Source of the DNA: Bacillus sp. Marseille-Q1617
GTDB taxonomy: Bacteria > Bacillota > Bacilli > Bacillales > Bacillaceae_B
DNA: 64,000 nucleotides
Direction: 5' to 3'
Assembly: GCF_903645295.1 (NCBI RefSeq)
Contig: NZ_CAHJXM010000003.1
Span: forward strand, 620,001 to 684,000
The notes under the pieces were generated by a model. The model was not told where the DNA came from. It did no database searches and saw only the letters and a program-made list of their open reading frames with translations. The stretch's first letter is position 1; every line of letters begins with the position of its first letter. This document shows positions 43,024-51,048 of the stretch, piece by piece. The position numbers and the translations under genes are program-made.

Positions 43024-44126
43024 GTAAAAAGTTCAGAATAGCGGGAGTTTTACTCTTATTCCACCTTGCGCTTACAGGCTGCTGGGATCAAAGATTGTTG
43101 AAAGATTCAAGACTCATTTATTCTTCATCATTCGATCTGATAGAAGATGATAAAATTTTCACTACTGCGATTACACGGGATTTCCATGGGGAAATGGGTG
43201 CCAATGTAGAGATCACGGGGGAGGGGAAAACCATAAGAGAAACGAGAATGAGCATGGACCGGAAAATCAATGGTAATTTCGAACCTTCCAAGAACAGGGT
43301 TTTTTTACTTGGGGAAGATTTGGCGAAAAAAGATATTTACCAATTCCTCGATGTATTTTACCGGGATCCATCCAGCTCCATTTCTGCCAAGATTGCGGTT
43401 GCAGAAGGACGCGGGTCTGATTTTCTCTCTAAGTTAAGAGAGAAAAATACATTCATTTCTGAATTTCTAACAGAAGCGATTGAAAGTGCGGAAGGGGCGA
43501 CAGAAGTTGAAGAACAAAATCTTCAAACTATATGTACGCTGATGTTCGACCCAGGAAAAGATTTTATTCTCCCATTGTTTACTCTTGAAGATGAAGAAAT
43601 TAATCTAGAAGGGAATGCGATTTTCCATAAGCACTCCATGACTGGGAAATTAAGCATCATGCAGTCTACTTTATATCTTGTCTTAGCAGATAAGAAAGCT
43701 AAAAGAGCGAGGTTCATTTCAGAGGTGGAGAAGGAAAACAAGTCACCACTTGACGATTACATTTCATATAACATAATAAAACCAAAGGCTAAAATGAAAA
43801 TTCTTTCCGATTCCCCGGATGATATCAAGGTTGAAATCAGTCTTAAAGCCGGAATAACCATCAGTGAATATCCTGCTGATAAATTAAAAGATAAGAAAAA
43901 TATAAAGAAGATCAATAAAAAAATCGAAAAAGATTTAGTGAAGCGATCCAAAAAGCTGGTGGAAACCATCCAGACAGCCAATGCAGATCTGTTTGGAATT
44001 GGAAGGGAATTGATCGCTTTCCATCCGAAAACATGGGAAAAGCTGAATTGGGAAGAAGATTATAAGGAGATCACGATCATCCCGAAGATCGAAACCGAGA
44101 TTGTCGGTAATGGAATCATAAATTAA
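43020..44126 (+). CDS. Spore germination receptor C subunit, lipoprotein (Ger(x)C family)
   Basis: A 368-residue lipoprotein with the signal peptide ending in LALTGC (Cys21) and the classic following CWDQRLLKD. The rest is three alpha/beta domains ending in the family's C-terminal ETIQTANADLFGIGRELIAFHP region. It sits on the outer face of the inner spore membrane and is needed for receptor function. Its start overlaps the B subunit stop (ATGA), completing a coupled A-B-C operon that ends at a strong terminator. Confidence 0.94.
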   Translation: MSKKFRIAGVLLLFHLALTGCWDQRLLKDSRLIYSSSFDLIEDDKIFTTAITRDFHGEMGANVEITGEGKTIRETRMSMDRKINGNFEPSKNRVFLLGEDLAKKDIYQFLDVFYRDPSSSISAKIAVAEGRGSDFLSKLREKNTFISEFLTEAIESAEGATEVEEQNLQTICTLMFDPGKDFILPLFTLEDEEINLEGNAIFHKHSMTGKLSIMQSTLYLVLADKKAKRARFISEVEKENKSPLDDYISYNIIKPKAKMKILSDSPDDIKVEISLKAGITISEYPADKLKDKKNIKKINKKIEKDLVKRSKKLVETIQTANADLFGIGRELIAFHPKTWEKLNWEEDYKEITIIPKIETEIVGNGIIN

Positions 44127-44156
44127 AGTGTCCAGCGCTAACTGGACACTTTTTAT
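44125..44156. terminator. Terminator after the germination operon
   Basis: AAAGTGTCCAG pairs with CTGGACACTTT around CGCTAA, followed by T. It overlaps the stop of the convergent SMR gene and can act on both strands. Confidence 0.92.
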
Positions 44157-44467
44157 GATACAGTCTTCAGGCCGATGATACTGAAGATGATCAGACTGAT
44201 GAAGAATATCCTTACAGGATTTTTTTCCTCTTTAAAAAAGAGCATTCCGATCAATACCGCACCGGCTGAACCGATACCGGTCCAAATCCCATAACCGGTT
44301 GATACAGGAATGTGAATAAGGGAAAGTGACAATAAATAAAAGCTCAGTGCACCTGCAGAAAAGCTGATTAAAGAAGGGAACAATTTTTTATATCCATCTG
44401 ACAACTTCATGAATGTCACCATGACCACCTCTGATAAGCCTGCGGCAATTAATACGATCCAGGCCAT
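44153..44467 (-). CDS. SMR family drug efflux subunit (YvdR-like)
   Basis: A 104-residue small multidrug resistance protein with four membrane helices. The essential glutamate is in helix 1 (AAGLSEVVMVTFMKLSDGY). It overlaps the preceding SMR gene by 19 bases, and such pairs form heterodimeric pumps. The order tetR-SMR-SMR is the same as yvdT-yvdS-yvdR in B. subtilis. Likely substrates are cationic compounds or guanidinium-like ions. Confidence 0.9.
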   Translation of the reverse strand: MAWIVLIAAGLSEVVMVTFMKLSDGYKKLFPSLISFSAGALSFYLLSLSLIHIPVSTGYGIWTGIGSAGAVLIGMLFFKEEKNPVRIFFISLIIFSIIGLKTVS

Positions 44468-44811
44468 CCCTCAGACCTCCTTTGATCTTGGTTTTCCTTG
44501 TCACTCATCTTAAGTCCGATCACTCCGCTGAGAAGAAGAATGATGAACCCGATTTTCAGCATATTTACTTCTTCCTGCAGAAAGGTCATCCCTACTATGG
44601 CTGTCCCTGCAGCCCCGATTCCTGTAAATACCGCATAGGCAGTTCCGATCGGCAGCAGTTTCATCGAATTTGAAAAAAAATAGAAACTGATCACGATTAG
44701 AGATGCAGTAATGATGCTGGGAAGCAGCTCCGTAAAGCCTTTTGATAAAGAAAGACCGGTTGCCCAGCCAATCTCAAGCAGCCCCCCAATGATGACATAA
44801 ATCCAGCCCAT
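44449..44811 (-). CDS. SMR family drug efflux subunit (YvdS-like)
   Basis: A 120-residue SMR protein with four helices; the membrane glutamate is in IGGLLEIGWATGLSLSKGF. It has a 15-residue polar tail (SDKENQDQRRSEGWPG) that the partner lacks. AAAGGAG precedes the ATG, and the tetR stop lies three bases upstream. It is the first structural gene of the efflux operon, paired with the overlapping second SMR gene. Confidence 0.9.
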   Translation of the reverse strand: MGWIYVIIGGLLEIGWATGLSLSKGFTELLPSIITASLIVISFYFFSNSMKLLPIGTAYAVFTGIGAAGTAIVGMTFLQEEVNMLKIGFIILLLSGVIGLKMSDKENQDQRRSEGWPGSY

Positions 44812-44814
44812 ATT

Positions 44815-45411
44815 TCATTCTCCTTTTCCATTAAAAATCCCTAAAGTATATACTCTCCAAACAGCATTCATTCTTTGTTTGAAGATATCTTCACTGTAGT
44901 AATGATGCTCAAGAAAAATCCCATCAACCAAACATAAAAATGAGGCCACAAAGTCCTTCTTGTCGACTTTTTGCAAAATATCCAATTCAAGGGCATCTTC
45001 ATAGATGGCAGATAAAATGCCCGTTATCGCATCTTCGAATTGAAAGAACTTTTCTTCAATGAACTCCTTGAATTGCGGAGGCGGAAAAAAGGTGACCCGC
45101 TTCCATAGCAATGCTTCTTCGGTTGTCATCAATCGACTGCAATAAAGATCGAATAAACGTTTGAGATTCGCTTTTGGCAATCCTTGTTCCATTTCCTGCT
45201 GAAGCTGGTGATAAGCGGTTGTTTCGGTGATCAGCAAATCATCTAATACAGCAGAAAAAATATCTTCTTTATTTGCAAAATGGTTGTAAATGGATGGCTT
45301 TTTAATACCGACCGAGCTTGCGATTTCATGAAGGGAAGTGTCTTCATATCCTTTTTGTCCAAATAACCGTAAAGCAGCTTTTTTAATTCTATTTTTGTTT
45401 CCGTGTTTCAT
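44815..45411 (-). CDS. TetR/AcrR family repressor of the SMR pair
   Basis: A 198-residue regulator. The N-terminal helix-turn-helix is ALRLFGQKGYEDTSLHEIAS and VGIKKPSIYNHFANKEDIF (residues about 13-50). The C-terminal ligand domain is helical. It is the first gene of its operon and ends three bases before the first SMR gene, so it most likely represses itself and the pump genes through the operator at 45433-45456. GGAGGT precedes the ATG. The inducer is unknown. Confidence 0.92.
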   Translation of the reverse strand: MKHGNKNRIKKAALRLFGQKGYEDTSLHEIASSVGIKKPSIYNHFANKEDIFSAVLDDLLITETTAYHQLQQEMEQGLPKANLKRLFDLYCSRLMTTEEALLWKRVTFFPPPQFKEFIEEKFFQFEDAITGILSAIYEDALELDILQKVDKKDFVASFLCLVDGIFLEHHYYSEDIFKQRMNAVWRVYTLGIFNGKGE

Positions 45412-45432
45412 ACTATGAATACCTCCAACATA

Positions 45433-45487
45433 AAACTAACTACCGTTCGTTAGTTTAGATTCTACCTTCTATTTCTCTGAAATGCAA
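45433..45487 (-). promoter_or_regulatory. Promoter and palindromic operator of the tetR-SMR operon
   Basis: On the reverse strand TTGCAT (45487-45482), 17 bases, TAGAAT (45464-45459). Directly downstream is AAACTAAC-8-GTTAGTTT (45433-45456), a perfect 8+8 palindrome covering the transcript start. Its size suits a TetR dimer. Confidence 0.75.
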
Positions 45488-45566
45488 CCCGAAAATAATT
45501 GTCATCAGTTATGTTGGAAATTCATATAATGGCTCTGTTGATTTCAAACAGAAAGGCCGGGAGATC

Positions 45567-45902
45567 ATGAAGAAAGAAAAAGTGAAAATTGCGGTTTTAT
45601 GTCTTTCGCTGGTGTGTTTAACCTTCCTGCTGAATTTCAAAGGACTGATTCCTTCTAAAGGTGAGAGGTGGATGACAATTGAAGAAAAGTATTATCCCCG
45701 GGATGATTCAGGATTTCTAAAAGGGATCAGCTCCGGTGGTGAAATTAAAAGAGATGGTTCAGGTTGTGCTTTTAAGTTCAAAGATCACCGTATATCAGCC
45801 ATTTACAGTATCGATTGTGACAGGTATGCAGACTACCGGATTGGCGAGAAGGTAAAGGTGACCGTACATCAAGATAAAGTAGAGAAAATCAGAAGAAAAT
45901 AA
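45567..45902 (+). CDS. Uncharacterised exported or membrane-anchored protein
   Basis: A 111-residue protein with an N-terminal hydrophobic segment (about 8-24, IAVLCLSLVCLTFLLNF) that serves as anchor or signal; no lipobox is seen. The outer part of about 80 residues contains two cysteines (SGCAFKF and SIDCDRY) that could form a disulfide, and ends in a strand-rich region VKVTVHQDKVEKIRR, which resembles an OB-like barrel. No family is recognised. GGGAG precedes the ATG. Confidence 0.72.
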   Translation: MKKEKVKIAVLCLSLVCLTFLLNFKGLIPSKGERWMTIEEKYYPRDDSGFLKGISSGGEIKRDGSGCAFKFKDHRISAIYSIDCDRYADYRIGEKVKVTVHQDKVEKIRRK

Positions 45903-45994
45903 TCTCTCTTTGAGTTTCCTTTCTTCCATGAAAAACGCTAGTATTGTTATATAATCACATTGGATTACCTATTGATGAAAGGGGGTAAAGGATA

Positions 45995-46360
45995 GTGGCA
46001 AATAGAGATCTTGTCCAATATTTTGTCGTAAATAAAGAATTGAACATGTCTAAAGGAAAAACCGCCGCACAAGTGGCACATGCAGCAACACTCAGCACCA
46101 TCGAAATGGCCATGACCAACACCTCATTTAAAGATAGACAGTCCGATTTCGTTGAGTGGTTACAATCAGGAATGAAAAAAATCATTCTAAAAGGAAAACA
46201 AGCTGATCTTGAAAAAATGGAGGGGAATGGATTTTTCAGTATCCGGGACAGCGGGTTAACGGAGATTCAAAAAGGTTCATTAACGGTAGTCGCTCTGCCC
46301 CCGATGGATAAATGGGAAGCGAAAGAGCTTGTTGGGCACCTGACTTTATTAAAGAATTAA
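45995..46360 (+). CDS. PTH2 family peptidyl-tRNA hydrolase-like protein
   Basis: A 121-residue protein of the archaeal/eukaryotic peptidyl-tRNA hydrolase 2 fold. It has MSKGKTAAQVAHAA with the catalytic lysine and histidine near residues 20-28, and IRDSGLTEIQKGSLTVVALPP with the C-terminal LVGHLTLLKN, all typical of PTH2. In the family it frees tRNA from peptidyl-tRNA. Bacteria normally rely on the unrelated Pth1, so this would be an accessory enzyme. The start is GTG 45995, with GGGGTAAAGGA upstream. The VOC gene follows after 25 bases. Confidence 0.85.
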   Translation: MANRDLVQYFVVNKELNMSKGKTAAQVAHAATLSTIEMAMTNTSFKDRQSDFVEWLQSGMKKIILKGKQADLEKMEGNGFFSIRDSGLTEIQKGSLTVVALPPMDKWEAKELVGHLTLLKN

Positions 46361-46385
46361 CCTATTTTAGAAGGAGTGATATCAA

Positions 46386-46726
46386 TTGTTTTCGAAAATA
46401 GACACGGTACATATTTCCGTCAGTGATTTAAATCGTGCCCGGGAGTGGTATAAGACGGTGCTTGAACTCGAGGAAATCTTTCAGAAGGGAGCTATATTGT
46501 GTTTAAGGTGGGGGCGGGAGAAACTCCAATAACCATTCAGGAGGGAGAGGCGCGTCCTTCTTCAACAAAAACGATTTTGTTTTCAGATGCTTTGGAAGAA
46601 ACAAGATTAAAGCTGCTCAATCGCAATGTGAAGGCCGGGGAAGTGCTGACCGACGAGGGAGTGACGTATTTTGAATTCATGGATTTGGATGGTAATCAAT
46701 TTGAAGTGTGTCACTACCTCTCATAA
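46386..46726 (+). pseudogene. Frameshifted VOC superfamily gene
   Basis: The first part begins at TTG 46386, with AAGGAG eight bases upstream, and encodes a normal VOC start, FSKIDTVHISVSDLNRAREW and YKTVLELEEIFQKG. At about 46495-46500 the frame shifts by one base. The second part, in the +2 frame, continues FKVGAGETPITIQEGE and ends FEFMDLDGNQFEVCHYLS, the usual VOC C-terminus. Adding one base would give a continuous protein of about 113 residues. Either the gene is broken, or a sequence error is present. Its position directly after the PTH2 gene suggests one transcript. Confidence 0.82.
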
Positions 46727-46811
46727 ACTTATGGTAAATAGTAAGCCTACTGCCATTTTAATGTAAATATGAATCGTTTTTCTATATAATATGGATATGG
46801 AGGTGGAATGA

Positions 46812-47048
46812 ATGGAAACAGGCATGGGTATGGAAGGAATCGGCATCTTTTTTGGACTTTTTAGTATTCTGTATTTAGGAATTGCTCTATTTATCATTGT
46901 TTTGACAATTGTGTTCATCTTTAAAGCCATGAGTTTTATGAAACATAAAACCGAGAGTGACCGCAAGCTGATCCAAGCAATTGAAAGATTAGATCCGACT
47001 TATAAGACAAACGGCACGGAAACTCCATTTGATAGCGACATACGTTGA
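46812..47048 (+). CDS. Small membrane protein with one helix
   Basis: A 78-residue protein with a hydrophobic helix at about 11-36 (IFFGLFSILYLGIALFIIVL) and a charged cytoplasmic tail with a short coiled-coil-like stretch (ESDRKLIQAIERLD). GGAGGTGG lies a few bases before ATG 46812. No family is recognised. A terminator follows directly. Confidence 0.7.
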   Translation: METGMGMEGIGIFFGLFSILYLGIALFIIVLTIVFIFKAMSFMKHKTESDRKLIQAIERLDPTYKTNGTETPFDSDIR

Positions 47049-47056
47049 TTGAAATG

Positions 47057-47094
47057 ACCCAATGAAGCGTCTTTGCTTCTTGGGTTTTATTATT
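47057..47094 (+). terminator. Terminator after the small membrane protein
   Basis: ACCCAATGAAGC pairs with GCTTCTTGGGT (one bulge), followed by TTTTATTATTTT. Confidence 0.82.
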
Positions 47095-47125
47095 TTATAC
47101 ATAGTGATAGAAGGGAAGTGCGTCG

Positions 47126-47596
47126 ATGGGTTATATAGAGGAATTAAGAAAACTGGTAGGGACCCGGCCTCTCATTCTTCCGGGCTCGGTGGTGCTCATA
47201 CTGGATGACAATAAAAATGTTCTTCTTCAGCAGAGGAGATTTCCAAGCGGGAAATGGGGGCTGCCTGGAGGTTTGATGGAGCTCGCAGAATCCACTGAAG
47301 AAACTGCACGACGAGAAGTAAAAGAAGAAACCAATCTACAATTGGGTGATCTGCACCTGTTAAATGTATACTCCGGGAAAGATCAATTCATAAAAGCAGA
47401 AAATGGCGATGAATTTTATGTTGTGGCCACCGCTTACTTCACAAAGGAATTTGACGGTGAAATGAAAGCCGAGCAGTCTGAATCCATCAAACTAGAATTT
47501 CACCCGCTCAGTAACCTTCCTGCAAATATGGTAGGGAGTCATAAAGAAATGATAGAAGAATATAGAAATCGATATTGCATCAATGAGCAAGAATAA
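47126..47596 (+). CDS. Nudix hydrolase
   Basis: A 156-residue Nudix protein. The Nudix box is GGLMELAESTEETARREVKEETNL, with the REVxEE core intact. The RFPSGKWGLPGG phrase upstream is common in ADP-ribose or nucleotide pyrophosphatases (MutT-like group). The substrate is not predictable. GAAGGGAAG precedes the ATG. No neighbour gives a role. Confidence 0.9.
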   Translation: MGYIEELRKLVGTRPLILPGSVVLILDDNKNVLLQQRRFPSGKWGLPGGLMELAESTEETARREVKEETNLQLGDLHLLNVYSGKDQFIKAENGDEFYVVATAYFTKEFDGEMKAEQSESIKLEFHPLSNLPANMVGSHKEMIEEYRNRYCINEQE

Positions 47597-47713
47597 TATC
47601 AGTTTTTAGAACTTTTCTAATTGATAACTTTATTTATAGAAATACTTTTGAAATCCAATTTTGCAGGATTTATCCTATTAACTTCAATAAGAACACAGAG
47701 TATAATGTAGCGG

Positions 47714-47812
47714 AAGGCACTTGACTCCGACGGGAAATAGAGGAAAAGTCGAGACCCCGCAGACGGTACGTCGAGGAGGCTTGACTTCCTCCCCGCGGAA
47801 AGGAACGGTCCT
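47714..47812. repeat. Second copy of the dispersed intergenic repeat family
   Basis: AAGGCACTTGACTCC at one end and AGGAACGGTCCTT at the other flank GAGACCCCGCAG, then GTCGAGGAGGCTTGAC and CCCCGCGGAAAGG. The GAGGAGGC core at 47773-47780 is the same as the site used by the insertion sequence at 21708/23357, and this copy is intact. The sequences differ enough to be a related variant. Confidence 0.75.
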
Positions 47813-47955
47813 TGTTTATTTTACTCACCTAGAAAAGAACTTATAAAAAAATAAAATACCCCCAAAAATGATCTGACATGAACGAACAATGTATTATCAA
47901 CTACTTCATGAAATGAAGAAAGATCATATTAACAACCGGGGGAGGTACTTTAAGT

Positions 47956-48069
47956 ATGAATATAGATGAAATACTGGAAGATACCGCAGAACTTGCACAA
48001 GAAGATATTCACACGCCAATTTATAGATTTGACATAGATCGATTATTAGAACAGACAGATGATCTTTAA
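47956..48069 (+). CDS. Small acidic ORF, 37 residues
   Basis: ATG 47956 is preceded by GGGGGAGGT about nine bases upstream. The peptide MNIDEILEDTAELAQEDIHT and YRFDIDRLLEQTDDL is acidic and probably helical, with no membrane segment. No family is recognised. A terminator follows 70 bases downstream. Listed because of the very strong ribosome site and protein-like composition. Confidence 0.6.
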   Translation: MNIDEILEDTAELAQEDIHTPIYRFDIDRLLEQTDDL

Positions 48070-48135
48070 TGATCAAAAGCAACCTGTAAGGAAATCCGCT
48101 CTCAACGGAATAGACAGGAGCGGTTAACAGAAAAC

Positions 48136-48173
48136 AAAAGGAAAGTCCCAAGCGTGCGGGGCTTTCCTTTTTG
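48136..48173. terminator. Terminator between the 37-residue ORF and a convergent small gene
   Basis: AAAAGGAAAGTCCC pairs with GGGGCTTTCCTTTT around about seven bases, with T or A runs on both sides. It can act in both directions. Confidence 0.9.
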
Positions 48174-48186
48174 TTTGCCATCCGGT

Positions 48187-48387
48187 TTAGTCATGGCGTT
48201 TATGTTTATTGACCATTTCTTTCATCATATTGATGATCGTGGCTCTTTCTTCCTTATTGAAGTGCTGTACCCAATTGTTGATGAGCAGATTTTCTTCCAT
48301 TGTAAGGTCCCTCTGCAATGCATCTACAAATATTTCCTTTATTTCAGATCCTTTTCTATGATTATCAATCCCTACTTCAGGTCTCAT
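48187..48387 (-). CDS. Small helical protein, 66 residues
   Basis: The ATG is preceded on the reverse strand by AAGGAGGT at about ten bases. The peptide has a helical core, EIFVDALQRDLTMEENLLIN and the following NWVQHFNKEERATIINMM, with basic ends. No family is recognised. It has no membrane segment. The convergent terminator at 48136-48173 serves it. Confidence 0.7.
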   Translation of the reverse strand: MRPEVGIDNHRKGSEIKEIFVDALQRDLTMEENLLINNWVQHFNKEERATIINMMKEMVNKHKRHD

Positions 48388-48569
48388 AATCTTTATAACC
48401 TCCTTGTTTTCTAATTATTTTCCCTTTAATAAAGAAACAAAACATCCGGATGTGTAAGAAAAAATCATGAATCGAACAGGCATATGCTATTTCTTATCCA
48501 TTCGTGTTTCGGATGTGATAAAATCAGTAAAACATCTAAACTGATAAGTGATAAAAGGGGAGAGTAAGA

Positions 48570-49151
48570 ATGACTCAAATTTGTATCGTCCGCCATGGTC
48601 AAACCGACTGGAATCTGAAGGGCAGACTTCAGGGACAGACGGATATCCCGCTTAATGATACGGGTAGGAAGCAAGCTGGGGAGTGCAGGGAGTTTCTGAA
48701 GGACATGGACTGGGATGTGGTCGTCACTACTTCCCTGATGAGAGCGAAAGAAACAGCTGAAATCATCAATGAAGCCCTTAACCTTCCGATGATCGAAATG
48801 AATGATTTCAAAGAACGGTATTTTGGCGAAGGTGAAGGTTTGACAAGAGAGGTAAGGGAGAAGGAATATCCCGGTTTCGTCTTTCCGGGGATGGAAACGA
48901 AAGAGGAGCTTGACGAAAGGATAGAAGCAGGGTTGAAAGAGATCAGTAAACAATTCCCGGATAAAAAAGTCTTGATGGTTTCACATGGTGCCGTCATCCA
49001 TGCAATCATTAAAAAGTATCATTTAGATGGCAGTAAGCTGAAGGATTTCCGGCTGTTTAACGGATGCTTAACCAACCTCTTTTTCAAAGAGGAGGCCTGG
49101 AATGTGGATGGCTATAATGTCACAGATCATTTAATGGAATGTAAGAAATAA
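48570..49151 (+). CDS. Histidine phosphatase family protein (phosphoglycerate mutase-like)
   Basis: A 193-residue protein with the catalytic RHG in CIVRHGQTDWNLKGRLQGQ, the SLMRAKETAEI arginine, and the second catalytic histidine in VLMVSHGAVIHAII. PHOSPHO1/PhoE-like broad-specificity phosphatases have this layout; a mutase is unlikely at this length. GGGGAGAG precedes the ATG. The substrate is unknown. Confidence 0.93.
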   Translation: MTQICIVRHGQTDWNLKGRLQGQTDIPLNDTGRKQAGECREFLKDMDWDVVVTTSLMRAKETAEIINEALNLPMIEMNDFKERYFGEGEGLTREVREKEYPGFVFPGMETKEELDERIEAGLKEISKQFPDKKVLMVSHGAVIHAIIKKYHLDGSKLKDFRLFNGCLTNLFFKEEAWNVDGYNVTDHLMECKK

Positions 49152-49190
49152 CCTCTCAGACAATAAATACAGAGGTGAGGTGTTGGAATA

Positions 49191-49577
49191 GTGGGAATCA
49201 TTTTATTCGACGGGATTTGTAACTTATGTAATAACTCTGTGCGTTTTATCATGCAAAGGGATCCAATGCAGGAATTCAAGTTTGCTTCTCTGCAGAGCGA
49301 GGCCGGAAAACGCTTCAGGGAGCAATATCACATTCCTGAATCCACTGACAGTATCGTGTTGATCATGGAGGGGGAAGTTTATTTGGAATCGACTGCGGCT
49401 TTAAAAATAGCATCGCGATTAAAGTGGCCATGGAAGATTTTCCGTATTTTATTCATGATTCCGAAGCCGGTCAGGGACAGATTGTATAAGTGGATAGCCG
49501 CAAATCGTTATAAATGGTTCGGGCGTAAGGATGCCTGTATGATTCCAAGTAAAGATGAGCGAGACAGGTTTCTTTAA
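49191..49577 (+). CDS. DCC family thiol-disulfide oxidoreductase-like protein (YuxK)
   Basis: A 128-residue protein of the DUF393 family. The defining DxxCxxC motif is FDGICNLCNNSV at residues 6-17. The WPWKIFRILFMIPKPVRDRLY stretch is a membrane-associated helix or a hydrophobic turn. The function is not known, but a thioredoxin-like fold is predicted. The start is GTG 49191, with GAGGTG about eleven bases upstream. It lies 40 bases after the phosphatase and may be co-transcribed. Confidence 0.88.
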   Translation: MGIILFDGICNLCNNSVRFIMQRDPMQEFKFASLQSEAGKRFREQYHIPESTDSIVLIMEGEVYLESTAALKIASRLKWPWKIFRILFMIPKPVRDRLYKWIAANRYKWFGRKDACMIPSKDERDRFL

Positions 49578-49607
49578 GAAAAGACTCCGGATTGAACACC
49601 GGAGTCT
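49576..49607 (-). terminator. Terminator of the YjbQ gene (reverse strand)
   Basis: AGACTCCGG and CCGGAGTCT form a stem around eight bases; the T-rich tail is on the reverse strand only. Confidence 0.82.
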
Positions 49608-49623
49608 GTGTCCAAAATGGATT

Positions 49624-50022
49624 CTATGCACCAATGATGGTAACTGCAAATTTACGGTTTCGCGGGCCATCAAATTCGCAGAAATAAATTCCTTGCCAAG
49701 TACCCAGCAATAATCGTCCATCTTTAATCATAACTGTTTGGGAATGCCCTACCGTACTCGTCTTTAAATGAGCCGCTGTATTCCCTTCACCGTGGAGGTC
49801 TTTGGAGTGATTCCAGGGATATATTTCATCAAGCCGTCTTATAAAGTCCGTCTTTACATCGGGATCGGCATTCTCATTTACTGTAATTCCAGCGGTGGTA
49901 TGCAGTGACTGTACGACGGCCAGTCCATCTGAAATATCGGATTGGCCGACGTACTCCTGAACGCTGCGTGTGATGTCAATCATTTCATCACGTTTGTGAG
50001 TTTCTAAGTCGATTATTCTCAT
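49624..50022 (-). CDS. YjbQ family (UPF0047) protein
   Basis: A 132-residue protein of the YjbQ/UPF0047 family, some members of which have thiamin phosphate synthase activity. Conserved motifs are [20 protein letters not shown] (with a catalytic-type histidine), [14 protein letters not shown] and [18 protein letters not shown] 50022 is chosen because GGAAGGAG lies eight bases upstream; a longer frame begins at TTG 50040 inside that site. It is followed by a terminator on its own strand. Confidence 0.9.
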   Translation of the reverse strand: MRIIDLETHKRDEMIDITRSVQEYVGQSDISDGLAVVQSLHTTAGITVNENADPDVKTDFIRRLDEIYPWNHSKDLHGEGNTAAHLKTSTVGHSQTVMIKDGRLLLGTWQGIYFCEFDGPRNRKFAVTIIGA

Positions 50023-50096
50023 TCGAATGACTCCTTCCAAAAAATATCTTCTCCAGATTTCTATCCAACATGATCCCTGTTTAAACTTTTCAGGTA

Positions 50097-50825
50097 TTAT
50101 CCCAGTTTTTCCCTAAGCCTCTTAGCCAGGCTGACACCCTCAATATTATCCCCATGTAAGCAAATCGTGTCAGCTTGAATGAAAATGACTTCTCCCGTTA
50201 TGGTATTGACTTCCTGATGCTCAACCATTCTCAATACTTGTTCCTCCACTTTGTCAACATCATGAAGGACGGCACCTGTAAGAGACCTTGGAGTGAGAGT
50301 TCCATCTGCTTGGTAAGAGCGGTCTGCAAAGACCTCGTGGGCAACTGGAAGACCTGCCTCTGAACCTGCATCGGTCAATTGGCTTCCAGAAAGACCGAAT
50401 AATACGAGACTCTTGTCTATATCAAATACTGATTTCGCTATAGAGTTTGCAAGGTCCCTGTCTTTTGCTGCCATATTATATAATGCACCGTGCGGTTTTA
50501 CATGAGTTAGCTTTCCGCCCTGTGCTATTACCATTGCCTGCAACGCGCCGACTTGATATTGAACCAGGGCATAAGCTTCCTGCGGGGTGATATGGATGTT
50601 TCTCCGTCCGAATCCCTGGAGATCTGGCAATCCAGGATGCGCCCCTATCCTCAGGTCATGCTCAAGAGCCTTTTCTACTGTCCGCATCATGACGAGGGGA
50701 TCACCGGCATGGAAACCGCATGCTATATTGACAGAAGTTACATATTTCATCATTTCTTCATCTTGCCCGATTGTATAGGCACCAAAGCTTTCTCCCAAAT
50801 CACAATTTAAATCAATTCTCACCAT
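50097..50825 (-). CDS. pxpA: LamB/YcsF family protein, 5-oxoprolinase subunit A
   Basis: A 242-residue subunit of the ATP-dependent 5-oxoprolinase PxpABC. The start [33 protein letters not shown] and [13 protein letters not shown] are the family signatures. PxpA needs PxpB and PxpC, and neither gene is adjacent here; they must be elsewhere, or the protein acts alone. AAAGGGTG lies a few bases before ATG 50825; the in-frame GTG next to it is also possible. The longer frame to 50891 lacks a ribosome site. Confidence 0.92.
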   Translation of the reverse strand: MVRIDLNCDLGESFGAYTIGQDEEMMKYVTSVNIACGFHAGDPLVMMRTVEKALEHDLRIGAHPGLPDLQGFGRRNIHITPQEAYALVQYQVGALQAMVIAQGGKLTHVKPHGALYNMAAKDRDLANSIAKSVFDIDKSLVLFGLSGSQLTDAGSEAGLPVAHEVFADRSYQADGTLTPRSLTGAVLHDVDKVEEQVLRMVEHQEVNTITGEVIFIQADTICLHGDNIEGVSLAKRLREKLG

Positions 50826-51013
50826 GAACACCCTTTCAAGTATTTTAGTAGTATTTATCTTATCATATGGATGCTGTTCAATCACTTTCAAGGGCTGAAT
50901 AGGGCTCAGGTTATCTGGCCGCGTACCTGCTTTAAGAAACTTTGATAGAATGATAAGAACAATCGAAGGAATTGTTGTCAGCCATTTGGTTTCAACGTTA
51001 TATCACTCCCCAA

Positions 51014-51048
51014 AAGAAAAAGCTTAATCCTAGGAAGGACTAAGCTTT
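51014..51048 (-). terminator. Terminator overlapping the end of the 56-residue gene
   Basis: On the reverse strand AAAGCTTAGTCC pairs with GGATTAAGCTTT (one mismatch) around TTCCTA, then TTCTTTT. Confidence 0.8.

Noticed and set aside
48465..48953. 162-codon reverse frame over the histidine phosphatase
   Set aside because: Antisense frame; the plus-strand gene has the RHG motif and a good ribosome site.
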